64,000 nt of DNA from Lingula anatina (Eukaryota > Brachiopoda > Lingulata > Lingulida > Lingulidae): the NCBI RefSeq assembly GCF_001039355.2, contig NW_019773548.1, positions 613,569 through 677,568 of the forward strand. Direction: 5' to 3'. Positions 12,901 to 25,659 of the stretch are shown in pieces. Made by a program: the position numbers and the translations under genes. A model generated the notes under the pieces. That model had not been told where the DNA came from. It ran no database searches and saw nothing but the letters and a program-made list of their open reading frames with translations. Each line of letters begins with the position of its first letter. Position 1 is the stretch's first letter.

Positions 12901-13934
12901 GTGTATTTCAATTAGTGTGAAAAATCAGTACTGAAATAATATAAGATAAAAAGAAACAAAAACAGCACCCCAGGAATATTGTGGTTGAGAAGATAGCTAA
13001 TTCTTTAATACAAAACCAATACAAAAGCCATTTGGTTTCTAAACTCCATCAATTAGCTAGATATTAGATTTGTCCAAATCTATAGTGTGAAGTAGACCAG
13101 TGGCATCCTAGTTACACTATGGATGTCTTTGACCACTTGTTGATGACATATTATAGTCCTCGTAGTTACGCAATAATCTTATTTTGAACAACAAACACTC
13201 TGAGATTGGATAAGTGTCTGGAGGACCGTGGTTTCAATCAAATTGTCTTCTACGTCAAGGGTTTCGTCTTACTTTACAAAGACTTCGGAAGTGAACGACT
13301 TTAGCAGAATTCCCTGCAGTACAGTAAACCAATTAGATGATGTATAGTTCAATACGTCGGAATGGATTCCAATTAAGGCTGCATGTGAAGCAAGGCATTT
13401 TTGTGTACTACAGCTTTGTCATTTCCATTAAAAAGGTGTAAACTTTTCATTGCATAGGTTCCGGGAATTGTGGTATATGACAACCGTGACGTTTGGGTGA
13501 ACGCCAGACTGAAGTTAAGAATCATAGCTTTCACCAGAATTATTTGCATATGCGCATTAATTAAAGAGATGAATCCTTAATTTGCCACTGAAATGTTTAA
13601 GTTTGAGGATTTTTCAGTATGTGCTATTAGTAAAATATGGTTTAATCTTCTGTCTGTTTGTGATTTAGGCATTCTTTTACTAACCTCATTTCACTCAACG
13701 AGTTTGTGTTTAAAAGGTTTCAGTGAAGCTGAGTCAATACACCGCGAGTCCCAACCACTCACCATCTGTCATTTATGAAACCATGTGCTCTGGTTTCAAA
13801 ATCTTACTTCATTGTCAAATAATCCTCGGTATATTATAAACACTTTTCATTGACTCATCATTTTTGTCAATGTTATATTGAAAGTATTAATCCTAAATGT
13901 GAAGCACAGCTTCTACCTGTACATGTGCCTCCAG

Positions 13935-14054
13935 GTGTGTAGCCTAAAAGAGGACATTCTCCTTCGGAAGCGGCACAGACAAATTCAACCATATTATACT
14001 CCATATCAAAGCCCCTTTTACCCTGGAGCACTTCCATACAGGGGAAGAGCAAAG
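13935..14054 (+). other. Candidate 40-codon exon shared by both duplicate blocks (copy A)
   Basis: The stretch lies between a CCTCCAG acceptor-like and an AAAG|GTATAA donor-like site and is exactly 120 nt, phase 0. Its translation begins VCSLKEDILLRKRHRQ and then is rich in Tyr/Pro/Gln. Its two differences from copy B (18901-19020) are both synonymous (Cys and Glu codons), whereas in the overlapping frame one of them creates a stop. No family recognised and no flanking exon found. Confidence 0.2.
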
Positions 14055-14563
14055 GTATAACTTCCAGATATCAAGATAAATGTTCACAGGAGAGGAGTGG
14101 CTTTAATTAGCCGTCAACAGGTGTAGAAATTATTTCAGTTCCTGGGTCAGGTGTGGCAGTTCAATTAACAGACACTGTACCACTGCATAGAATACAAAAT
14201 AGCGAGCTGTTAAGATAAACTTGAAAGAATGCATTACAAGTTTTAACTGCAGAGCGTAAGACAAAGGATGCACTGACATGCAGTGCTCGATCGAATTAGA
14301 AAAGGCATCTGAAATATAAGTTAATTCTAGATGAGAACTTGGAGATGCATATATCTGTGAAAAGAAACCGCTTTGTACGTTGAATGACTAATTCGTAGAA
14401 GGGTAACGAAATTATTCAAGTGCAGTACATGAGGAACAGCTTTTCTGTTTTCCGTTTGCTCTTATAATTACACACTTTTCAAAAAAAATACATGCTTTTC
14501 AAGACATTACCTTTTGTTGATGGCATGAAAGCTATTTTTGCTATACAAACTCATAGTAATAAA

Positions 14564-14586
14564 ATAATAATAATAATAATAATAAT
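14564..14586. repeat. AAT microsatellite in copy A
   Basis: About 7-8 units. The equivalent tract in copy B (19515-19551) has about 12, a length difference typical of alleles or recent duplicates. Confidence 0.85.
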
Positions 14587-14944
14587 TTGTTTATTTCAAT
14601 ATCGACCTCTCCACATACCATCAGATAAACCCACGCTGCACGTTAAAACACGCCGTTCTGTCCAATATATCTTGAATACACACTGCATGTCATCTACCGG
14701 TAGTGGTGATGCAACCAAATAAGTACTAATACCTGTATATTGTTATTTTATCAGACAGTATATACCAATGATTACATGTACGGGGAAATTGCTGAAAATC
14801 AGTATAAGCCTTTGACATACATGTACGTAGATATATGGTAGAAAAAGATTATTAACACAGCGAAAATAATACTTCTAGAGATATTTAAGGCATTTTACGG
14901 ATATCAAAATGTGTCAGAATCAAAAAGCTTACACCCCATTTCCA

Positions 14945-14945
14945 N
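14945..14945. other. Single N at a duplication junction (assembly join)
   Basis: The lone N lies between the end of block A (plus 13 nt, ACCCCATTTCCA-containing) and the start of block B. The same arrangement occurs at 25986 and 31467. Confidence 0.95.
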
Positions 14946-14947
14946 AT

Positions 14948-17900
14948 GCCATTTTCTATGGCCTTTAATAAAAACCATCAAAACGGTAAATTGGTTGATT
15001 CAGTTTTAGAACATTATACTCGATCTCCGAACAGCACTTACGAGCACTCTAACCAAATTGGTTCAAAACCCCAATGCCACTGGTACACGTGTAATATGCC
15101 GCAAGCTGCAATTATGTGTAAGAGCCTACAACACCAGCACCATCAAATTTACCCTTTTCTGTAAGAGAAAACGCCTCAGCAATATACGCGGATCAAACGT
15201 TTGGATATAACGATTCATTTTTACTGCCCCTGGTGTTTTAAGATATGTCTTAATCAATGGCACTTGCATACAGATACTGGTGATACAATATGGGTATTTA
15301 TTTTCCTGGTTTTCTTCATATAGCCTCTAGTGAAGTATATGTTTATTTTTGCTTTACCTGTACTTAAACACGTGACCTCACACGTGAGGCTGGTGCGTTA
15401 TTTGACACGTACATAATCTGGCAGTTTATTCTTTTAATTAACCTGTAACTGCTTTATGTTATTTTCACCTGTTGACACGGACTAGGATACCCCTGTGCTG
15501 AGGAGTACAAATTAGTGGCAAGATACTGTCATGTCCACAGTTACTGGAAAATCTGAAGTTTGTTTTTGGAACTATATTGGCTTAACTAATATAATACTAA
15601 TCTTCAAGGATACCATTTATTTATTTTGTAACATAAGAAGCAAAAATAATTATATGGGTACTTTTCGGGGTAAAACATACATAACATAGGTAAAGGGCTT
15701 TTAATTTGATGATAATTACTTTTAAATTACCCAGATAGTAATTGATTTATTTCGCTCTCTTTAAGGTGTTTTTTTTATGTTGATCTGCAAATAGACGCAT
15801 GGTTGTCCCCAGTGTTTTAATGGCTTCTTACGTTGCATGAGCTAACACATACAACCCGCGCAAGCATAATAACAGAAGTAGACCAAAGTTTGAGTCATTC
15901 TATCAGAGATAACATGTTCTTTATGGAATCTCCGTGTCTAATGGTTTTATGATATCCTGTATATTTAGTGTATGTTTCTGCCCTAAACTGGGTACAATTT
16001 TCACAGAGTCTACAAGGAACTCCATCGGCTGGGAAATACTCCCATTTACGGCGAATCCGTCATTTAATTGCTGTCTTGACGCCAATACGTGTTCATCGAT
16101 TTGTTCGCAGAAATCACCATGAAATCTTTTCAGACTCCGTATTCAGATTGCCTAATTGACTTGCCTTATATCAGAGATTACTGATAGTCTATAAATGTTG
16201 GATTGTCTTCCTCTGTGTGAACACCATATAGAACGTCTTGCTTCGTTTGAACTTTGGAAATTTCAGCCAATATTCATGGCATTTACTATAAATGGCAATA
16301 AAAAAATTCAACTTCAGTACAATTTCATTGATAAGTCAACGTCGGTAATTAATGGAAGTTCTGGGAAAACTGTGCTGCTTTGTGATTCTAATTCACCTCA
16401 AACAGAGGATGATTGTTATTTGATATCGACTTGCATATTGCTTTTCAAATCTCAGTTTGTATCGGTTCCCGTTCTGTGGAACTTACAATAGTTTACGATC
16501 TCAGCAGTCAATTATGAACAAAGAATGTTTGCTATCCGTGGTGACTTTTGGCTTTTAAAAGCGTGCTGCGTTACTTTTTCTTGGTTCTATAGCAAAGAAT
16601 AACATTGTTTGTTCCGAGCTATCTTATTTTTGTTTACCAGAGGAAGCCGTGGACTTACAGGAAGAATATATGCTTTTTAAATATGAAAAAAAAGTTACTC
16701 GTTTTACTTATCGCATACAGTGGGTTTAAAGGTGAGGAGTCCGTAATTAAGGCTAGACAGTGGCTTGGGCGAAGATCACAATACGCGATTTGGGAATAAT
16801 GTAATTTTTAAATACACACTATATATAGACTGTTGTTGATAGTTTTCTTGTTGATGTGCCTATGTAACAGACAAAAATAGTCGCTGTTTGGCAGCCAAAC
16901 ATTTATCTTCTAAGACACGCAATCATTGAAATGAATGAAAAGGAAGGATCAATATTCAACACAGTAGAAAGAAACCAACACTTGTGATCCATGAAGTGAG
17001 TAATATAATATTTACCAACCGCGTTCTTAAAAGAGGTGCATTGGACGTATTTATTTTTACTCGTTTTATAATTACAAGCTCAAGTCATTCTTGTTACTCC
17101 ACGGTCTACAGTCAAACGTTGTCAACATATTCTATGCCAAAAGGATGGGTCTTCTTTATTGGGTTGTTTTTAAAGACTAATAACATGTATCTTCTTTCAA
17201 AAACACTATCAAAATCACTTATTCTAAGATCCTCGTGTTACGAGTTACCGCGCCGGATGTAAGCTCTGTAAAAGTGATTACGGCAAAATGAAACCGTCCG
17301 TAATTGCCAGAACAAAGCACTGTCTCCCTATCACTGTGCCCACATCAGTCTCGTACCTAGTGGCTTTAGGAGATAAACCCATCAATCATACGGTTTAACA
17401 CGTAAACAAGTCGAATATAGCAGCAACCATGAGGTCATTATTAAAATATCGATTCATTGTCTGCTCGGCTGTTTTATTGATAGGCCGCATGAGGTGGGAC
17501 GGGAGAGGGCAGGGCGGCCAGCTCATCGGTCAAATGCGGCAGTGCCTTCACATCATTAAACACCAAAGGATGAAGCAGAGTCCAGAGGCCATTGACGGAA
17601 CATTTGCCCATTTTTATTGGAAGGCTAAAGGCAGTTTTACTATATAACCAGACAGTTATACATATAGGAACACATTTTCATCTTTCTAAGTCTGTAATAG
17701 ACGTTCAAAGTTAAAACAATATTTTCAGATGGTAAAATGAACAGGTGCGAGTTGTTAGAAATAGATCAAATGTTTGGAAGAGAACATTTGTTCAACATAC
17801 AGTTACATGTGTATATGTGTAACCATTTAATGGATCTTTCCCTTGAAAAGGAAACAGGTATGCCAACGTGTATTTCAATTAGTGTGAAAAATCAGTACTG

Positions 17901-19511
17901 AAATAATATAAGATAAAAAGAAACAAAAACAGCACCCCAGGAATATTGTGGTTGAGAAGATAGCTAATTCTTTAATACAAAACCAATACAAAAGCAATTT
18001 GGTTTCTAAACTCCATCAATTAGCTAGATATTAGCTTTGTCCAAATCTATAGTGTGAAGTAGACGAGTGGCATCCTAGTTACACTATGGATGTCTTTGAC
18101 CACTTGTTGATGACATATTATAGTCCTCGTAGTTACGCAATAATCTTAATTTGAACAACAAACACTCTGAGATTGGATAAGTGTCTGGAGGACCGTGGTT
18201 TCAATCAAATTGTCTTCTACGTCAAGGGTTTCGTCTTACTTTACAAAGACTTCGGAAGTGAACGACTTTAGCAGAATTCCCTGCAGTACAGTAAACCAAT
18301 TAGATGATGTATAGTTCAATACGTCGGAATGGATTCCAATTAAGGCTGCATGTGAAGCAAGGCATTTTTGTGTACTACAGTTTTGTCATTTCCATTATAA
18401 GGTGTAAACTTTTCATTGCATAGGTTCCGGGAATTGTGGTATATGACAACCGTGACATTTGGGTGAACGCCAGACTGAAGTTAAGAATCATAGCTTTCAC
18501 CAGAATTATTTGCATATGCGCATTAATTAAAGAGATGAATCCTTAATTTGCCACTGAAATGTTTAAGTTTGAGGATTTTTCAGTATGTGCTATTAGTAAA
18601 ATATGGTTTAATCTTCTGTCTGTTTGTGATTTAGGCATTCTTTTACTAACCTCATTTCACTCAACGAGTTTGTGTTTAAAAGGTTTCAGTGAAGCTGAGT
18701 CAATACACCGCGAGTCCCAACCACTCACCATCTGTCATTTATGAAACCATGTGCTCTGGTTTCAAAATCTTACTTCATTGTCAAATAATCCTCGGTATAT
18801 TAAAAACACTTTTCATTGACTCATCATTTTTGTCAATCTTATATTGAAAGTATTAATCCTAAATGTGAAGCACAGCTTCTACCTGTACATGTGCCTCCAG
18901 GTGTGCAGCCTAAAAGAAGACATTCTCCTTCGGAAGCGGCACAGACAAATTCAACCATATTATACTCCATATCAAAGCCCCTTTTACCCTGGAGCACTTC
19001 CATACAGGGGAAGAGCAAAGGTATAACTTCCAGATATCAAGATAAATGTTCGCAGGAGAGGAGTGGCTTAGCTCCCTCAACAGGTGTAGAAATTATTTCA
19101 GTTCCTGGGTCAGGTGTGGCCGATTCAATTAACGGACACTTTACCACTGCATAGAATAGCGAGCTGTTAAGATAAACTTGAAAGAATGCCTTACAAGTTT
19201 TAACTGCAGAGCGTATAGTAAGACAAAGGATTCACTGACATGTAGTGCTCGATCGAATAATAAAAGGCATCTAAAATATAAGTTACTTCTAGATGAGAAC
19301 TTGGAGATGCATATATCTGCTTTGTACGTTGAATGACTAATTCGTAGAAGGGTAACGAAATGATTCAAGTGCAGTACATGTGGAACAGCTTTTCTGTTTT
19401 CCGTTTGCTCTTATAATTACACACTTTTCAAAAAAAAAAAATACATGCTTTTCAAGACATTACCTTTTGTTGATGGCATGAAAGCTATTTTTGCTATACA
19501 AACTCATAGTA

Positions 19512-19551
<40 letters not shown>

Positions 19552-19897
19552 TTTTTATTATAATACAATATTGACCTCTCCACATACTATTCAGATAAAC
19601 CCACGCTGCACGTTAAAACACGCCGTTCTGTCCAATATATCTTGAATACACACTGCATGTCATCTACCGGTAGTGGTGATGCAACCAAATAAGTACTAAT
19701 ACCTGTATATTGTTATTTTATCAGACAGTATTAATACCAATGATTACGGGGAAATTGCTGAAAATCAGTATAAGCCTTTGACGTACATGTACGTAGATAT
19801 ATGGTAGAAAAAGATTATTAAAACAGCGAAAGTAATACTACTAGAGATATTTAAGGCATTTTACGGATATCAAAATGTGTCAGAATCAAAAAGCTTA
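14948..19897 (+). repeat. 4.95 kb duplicated block, copy B
   Basis: Direct repeat of 9981-14931. Unlike copy A it runs without interruption into unique downstream DNA, and copy A alone continues into unique DNA upstream. This is the pattern expected if two overlapping haplotype contigs were joined end to end. Confidence 0.9.
18901..19020 (+). other. Candidate 40-codon exon shared by both duplicate blocks (copy B)
   Basis: Counterpart of 13935-14054 with the same flanking CTCCAG and AAAG|GTATAA signals and an identical translation. Here a second, longer frame is also open because copy A's TAG is CAG, so coding status is uncertain. Confidence 0.2.
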
Positions 19898-20279
19898 GAC
19901 AAATATTTACTTGCGTACCCGATTTCAGACAGGACAGGAATATTCATGTCGATCTCAGCGTCTGGGATGCACCCTGTGGAATCATATTTTCACAGCCAAG
20001 TGCCGAAATAGATTGAAGTCAGCAGACAAATTAAGTCGCTGAGTTCACACAATCTTAGTCTATAATTAAAGCAAGCAAGCAAGCACTTCAACAAAACCTC
20101 ACATGATGAGGTGCTAGGGAAGAACAGCCACGCTGCTAAATGTGCTAAATGGGGATTTAAAAAATGGTGAAGTGTAAACTCATGCGGTTTGTTCATCTTT
20201 ACAGACGGTGTGGATTGCCGCACGTTATTTCTCTGCTAAGTGAAGTTAATGTATAAGTTATGTGCTTCCGCCAGTTTAT

Positions 20280-20500
20280 TAGATAATGCGAGGAAATGGA
20301 GGCAATCCTCCTCGAGCGATTTTATTCCCATCTGATTAATGATAAATGGGTTCTCAAAGAGCCCCGGATTCCTGGCAATTAGTGCTGATGACGTCACAAT
20401 AGCAGTCCTACGCTCTGTTGCTGCCAGTGCAGTGAGGCTTGAGAAACAAGCAATTACTACATTGAATTGCATGGGGCATTGATAAGCTTAATGCAATTGG
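20280..20500. promoter_or_regulatory. Candidate cis-regulatory block with CRE palindrome
   Basis: Contains TGACGTCA (20389-20396), TAAT-type cores (GATTAATGAT near 20335, GCAATTAG near 20377) and TTGATAAGCTTAATGCAATT downstream. The clustering and lower AT content than the surroundings suggest an enhancer. This is inference from motifs only. Confidence 0.2.
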
Positions 20501-21489
20501 AAATTTCTGGCAACAAAAACAATATTTGAAAGATATTAATTCCCTCATTAGACCTTGGATGTCGATAATGCCGTTTTAGATGATTAGTTCCAAACAGGCA
20601 ATAATGACAGCCCGTTCTTCACTCCAACATCTTTCCTCCATTCAGTACTGCGAGATTGGCCAGCATCCAATAGGTGTGACGTTAACTACCATAGAACACA
20701 TCTTGACTTACATGTACGTTGCCTGGCCTGATGGACCATGTGAAGCACACGAAGGTCAAATTATATAAACTGAAATATTTCACATCAGTGCTTTAACTGC
20801 TTGTGACGTGCTTCCCAAAATTGTGACGTTTTACATCTGCGTGCATTCTGTTACAACCCCATACCAATTTAGGACGCTAAGTGAACAACAATTGATTATG
20901 TATTTCCTGCCAATAGTTCAAAGGAAGCAGAGCGTCTTTTAGAAATCTATCGGCAGTTTGTGTCAAATGTAAGCGTGTATGATAACGCCTATTCGTGGTA
21001 TGCTTTGTGAACATCAAGGGAAGCCAGAGCTGAAAGTTGTAGTATTGAAGTTTAATTGACTGATATTGGACTTCAGTTAAACTTCCATCCCGGATACAAA
21101 TCTTTGATATGAATGTCGAGGATACAAGGAAAAGTGTTTTTACGTGAGGAGTGTATTAATTTCTAACGTTAACCGGTACTGAAAGCATATCAAAAACATA
21201 AGGGGTGATCAAAATGGTAATTATAAACCTTCGCTATAATAGAATACTATATATAGCTGTTATTGCAAGAATTTGAGGATGGTATTTGGACTATCCTAAC
21301 CGTATGTCTCTTACACCGACACTCCTTGACGGTACTTTGCAAAATGGTGCAATTGTGTGCGTTGTGCTTAGTAGGGAGTCAAAGTATGTCTTCTTGACCC
21401 TTTTCAGAAGTGACATTACTACATGTATAATCACAAAGGCCTATTTCCTGATCACACGTTTATTTACAGTTCACGCGTCATAGAGAGCT

Positions 21490-21659
21490 TTCAGAACAGC
21501 GGACTAACAAATCCACGGATCAAATATGGCCGATCCACTTGAATGACTGTTACGTAATCCCGCGAAGTCTCTATTCCGTGTCTAATCGGGAATTAAGCGG
21601 CAAGCTTTTAAGTCAGTCAGCATATTTCAGCCGCTGTTCTGCTAGTCCGCTGTTCTGAA
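21490..21659. mobile_element. MITE-like / fold-back element with 17-bp perfect terminal inverted repeats
   Basis: TTCAGAACAGCGGACTA (21490-21506) is the exact reverse complement of the sequence at 21643-21659. The right arm also has an internal direct duplication of CCGCTGTTCTG. No open frame; the size and structure fit a non-autonomous DNA transposon. A target duplication is not obvious. Confidence 0.6.
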
Positions 21660-24600
21660 TGCGTGCTTATATTTCCTTCCTGCTCCGACATCATCTTCCC
21701 TATAGCTCTCTCCCTTAGTTGGATTATTTCTGCGATTCATATTTAAATATATATAATCATGGTAGGCGAAGAATGCTTTTTACATGTATAAGTTATGGGG
21801 AAAATCAATTTATCGTTCTCTAAGGCAGACAATCCCATGAGACGTTGGAGCTCTCTTAGTCCCGTTAATAGTTCCAAATCTTTAATTTATATTGGTATGG
21901 AAATATACAAAATATCGACGATGCACAGAAACGCCTCATACATGTGTAATAGTTTCAAACAGTGCATATCCCACTTTACCACTTTGCTGAATATCATAAA
22001 GGTGTAATTGCGTAACACGAAGAAACGCATTAACAGAGGTTTTATTTTTATTCATTCATAACGTGGTGCTGTCCCTATAGATAGTGTTGGGGTGAAGGTC
22101 GCCATGCAGTCACCTGATGAAGAACGCGTGCCTTGTGTTGGGGATTAATTCTGCCCCGTGTTGTTGACTGTGGGTTGAAACATTAAGTGCACGGCATGGA
22201 AAAAATCTTTATTATCTTATAATCTTACACTCTGTTCTGCACTTTATTAACTCTTCTGGGAAATTCTGTGTGGATAACTCTCAACATATATAACGTTTTT
22301 GTTATTTTAAACTATATACAAATATTGCTTACATTACCAATTCATGAAGGACCCATAGTAACATACAATGTAGATTATCCGTACGGTCTCATCTGCAAAC
22401 GCCATTCCAATAAAATTCTAGTCAACGAAACTTAAAGAATTCAAATATAATTTTTCTATTAAAACGTATTCCATTTGATATACTTAAATGTAATAAAACA
22501 AAAAACTTTCAAGGAACAGAACCTAAAGGACATAAAAGCTTAAAATAAGAAATATCCATCCACATTATTGTGCAACAAAAATTTTATGTCTCCTCCATCT
22601 CAGTGTACCACAAACTTTTATAGTCTCATTCATAGCAAGAAAGAAGGTAACAAGGAGTATTGATTGTTCGTGATTTGGCCAAACAAGGCCGCTTTTATTA
22701 TATAACCCCTCTATCTATCCTGATCGTTTTTAACAATAATAACAATGTAGCAAATTGTTGCCTGTATTAAATGTTATGGCCTTAGGGATAAATATTATAT
22801 ATCAAATATTCAATAAGACTCATCATCCTAAAAATTATGATGCGACGAGTCAGCAAAAGTTATTATTTACCAACAATTTTGCACAAATTTCATTTGTGGG
22901 GTTGCAAAGAGATGTATGTCAGATTCTTATACGGCTGTTCCAATGACCTCTGCAGTATGCACAGATCAAAAATGGACCCGCAAGGCTTGCTGGGCCACTG
23001 TTTGTTATATTTAAAAGTAATCTGAAAATGAACCACTAAATCTTCGTGTGACAATGTCACATACTCTTATAAAGGTGACCCAATATCATCTGAACTCAGG
23101 AGAATGTAATATGGAACGACGAGACTTGATATGTGGCCGGTGGTCGGCATTGTAAACAAAAATTAATGTGCATGCAGTATGTGGTAACGATGATTAAATT
23201 ATACAGGCGGGTAATTTATATGCTGAAACTGTAGAAAGAAGTGAGATGTACATCATTGGTGTAACCAGGGTATCGTAAAGTCGGGTTGTTCCGCATGTTC
23301 TGTATTCCATTCCTGTTTTCTATTATACACAATACTGTGAATACGGACATTCAGTAAATTTCGGTCCGTACAGCACACCAAATATAGCTGCTACCCTTGG
23401 GTCATAAAAACAAGTCTTGACTATGTTTTGTTTAAACAAAAAAGGTTGGCGATATAACCTCATCAACTTCAGGGCAATGCAGTGCCAATATAAATCAAAC
23501 TTATTGCAAATAGTGCAAGAAAGGTCAAAATATTCTCAAAGGAGCCCAGTTAGGTTGTTGTATAGTGGTGTGGTTTACCTAAAGCTAGTTAGCAATGTTA
23601 GTAAAAAATTTGAGTTGGGATGGAAAAAAAGACTTGATAGTGTTTTTCTCACTTGTTTTAGCTACATATTTCAATTAAAATATGTATTTGTATGAGACCA
23701 CTGTAGGCCTGCGCATATTACCCATCAACATGATGTAAAAAGGTACTAAAACCCATTATGTACGTTATATATGGGGAAACGCAGAAGATAAACAAAGCAC
23801 GTGGAATAAATGTTCCTATACACATGTAGGTATTCTTTATATATTCTCAAGAGACATAAGTTGCAGCAAGAAAAACAAGTGATGCACGAAGCAAGGTAGT
23901 ACAGTACAGAGCGTTCACTGGCTGTATTAAACTCTTGGGAACGCGGATATTGAGCTTTTGTACATGTTCTATGACCTTTAAGATGCAATCAGAAGGCACA
24001 ATCTACATTTCCTCTCTAAGCCTGAGTCTCATAATTATATGTAACCAGATTTTATTTAAATTTTGTGATAGATTCATGGTGGATGGCAAACACTTCAACC
24101 GTTGTCAAAATGATTATTTTCTATATACTTTGAAGATGAATACCTTGGCATAATGTCTTCCAAATCGAGCTCTAACGGCTCCATACATGTATTCTTACAG
24201 GGTACATCTTATTAATGATATCGATGCAATGACCTTTCTGTCTGTCCAGAGAATAGGATTTTGGGTCGATTTCGGTAAATATTGGACTGACTACACGCTT
24301 TTGTGAGCGTACCTGTGACCGTGGGTTGAACGTGACTAGCCGTTCGTGTATCTGCTTGGAAATCATGAAAAAATCAACCATTCACAACCGTGCCCTAAAG
24401 TAAATGACACAGGTACGCTATGGACGCCGGGTTCCTAGTATGGGTGCACTGTGTCCCTGAAATACACACGGTAGGACAATTTCAGTTCACCGCTTTAGCA
24501 AATTAGTTCAAGATTTATGACTTTACTGATTGGCAGAACATTCTATCAAGCTCAAACAGCACATACCTGTACCTGTATGTACCTGTACAAGCAGATGTGC

Positions 24601-25273
24601 TTTAAAAATACAGACAAAAGGTGGTTGCAAATCCCTTCATGTAGTTCAGTGGTAGATGTGAAACTTATCTGATGACGTTCTCTTCTTTCTCTGACAAGAG
24701 TGGCACGTACTATACCTCACATAAAAATCGGCATTAAATCAGTACAGCGTGTATGTCTAGGGTGGTATACAGTCTTGGTATGTGTAACTTTTATGGCCAT
24801 TGTGTAAATTAACTGTCTCCCTTTGAGGATAGAACCCAGCAGCCGTACGGGACTCTAAAAACTGTTAGGCCACACTTTTTTAGTTTTATGGATGACATCT
24901 TCTGGGGACCTCGAAGTCGGTGCGAGAGGGCGAAAAAAAGAAAAGCAGTCCAAAAAAAACTGCTTAAGTAAAGGAATGTTGTCAGTACACAGCTGGAAAC
25001 ACAAATTTACCACAGAAACAAGTATCAAACTAACAATATGTCTTTATCCATGCTCTGAAAATATTAAAGCATTGTGAATACTTTGTAGAAAGGTAAAAAA
25101 AGTCATGAATAGATATGCTGCATATTACCAAATCTATTTAGGGTTATTTTATGCATTTTGTTGGTATACCAATCAATAAAACAAACATTAAACAAACAGT
25201 GTGTCTTTATTTGTGCTCTCAGAATATTAAAGCATTATGAAAACTTCACAGAAATGTAAAAAAAAATAATAAA

Positions 25274-25600
25274 TCATGCAAAGATATGCTTAATACTACT
25301 AAATCTATTAAAGGTCATTTCGGTCGATGCCGTTTTGTCTACTTTGACTGGCACGAAGCAGCCAAACTGTCGGGTGGCCTGTCCGACCTTCAGCACACCA
25401 AATACCTCGACGCCCTTGTCGACCCTATTTTCGCTACAAAAAAAACTGGTATGTGCTGCTTTGGACAGAATGTCACTGAAATTTTCCGGGCGATAATCGC
25501 TGGCCGCCGCCAGCCTTTCGTATAATTGTAGAAAGGTGATATCTCCATGCCTAATATCAATGCATACCAATCCAAAACGACGGCATGCGTCCTCTTCATG
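25274..25600 (-). CDS. Unrecognised GC-rich coding-like stretch, partial (copy A)
   Basis: Minus-strand open frame of about 108 codons in a GC-rich island within AT-rich DNA. It includes HEEDACRRFGLV, ERLAAASDYRPENFSDIL and VEVFGVLKVGQATRQFGCF, with codon choice (GTC, GAC, AAG, CTG) unlike the flanks. No in-frame ATG begins it. A strong-context ATG (AACATGG, 25659) just upstream opens a different frame, MALPSNSSLGLLSNY, so reaching this frame needs a frameshift or an intron. Upstream lie an E-box CACGTG (25665-25670) and an NRF1-like CGCATGCGCA (25680-25689). It could be the first exon of a real gene or a decayed gene. I do not recognise the family. Confidence 0.3.
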   Translation of the reverse strand, partial: HEEDACRRFGLVCIDIRHGDITFLQLYERLAAASDYRPENFSDILSKAAHTSFFCSENRVDKGVEVFGVLKVGQATRQFGCFVPVKVDKTASTEMTFNRFSSIKHIFA

Positions 25601-25659
25601 ACTTTAATTGTCGTGTAATTTGACAGTAATCCTAGAGATGAATTTGACGGCAAAGCCAT

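Larger units (their letters stand above)
9981..14931 (+). repeat. 4.95 kb duplicated block, copy A
   Basis: Aligns end to end with 14948-19897. Differences are scattered SNPs plus small indels: a 5-nt GGTTC present near 11130 and absent in copy B, and a shorter AAT tract at 14564-14586. No convincing gene inside. Short open frames shared by both copies show no protein motif, and the 98-codon frame (11228/16195) differs mainly by amino-acid-changing substitutions, so it is not behaving as coding. Copy A is followed by 13 nt of unrelated sequence and then a single N. Confidence 0.9.
19898..24278. other. Non-coding interval, no gene identified
   Basis: About 4.4 kb. I find no protein motif on either strand. 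Items of note: a perfect CRE palindrome TGACGTCA at 20389-20396 inside a compact block (20280-20500) rich in homeodomain- and GATA-like cores, and a 170-bp inverted-repeat element at 21490-21659. The remainder is AT-rich without recognisable structure. Confidence 0.5.
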
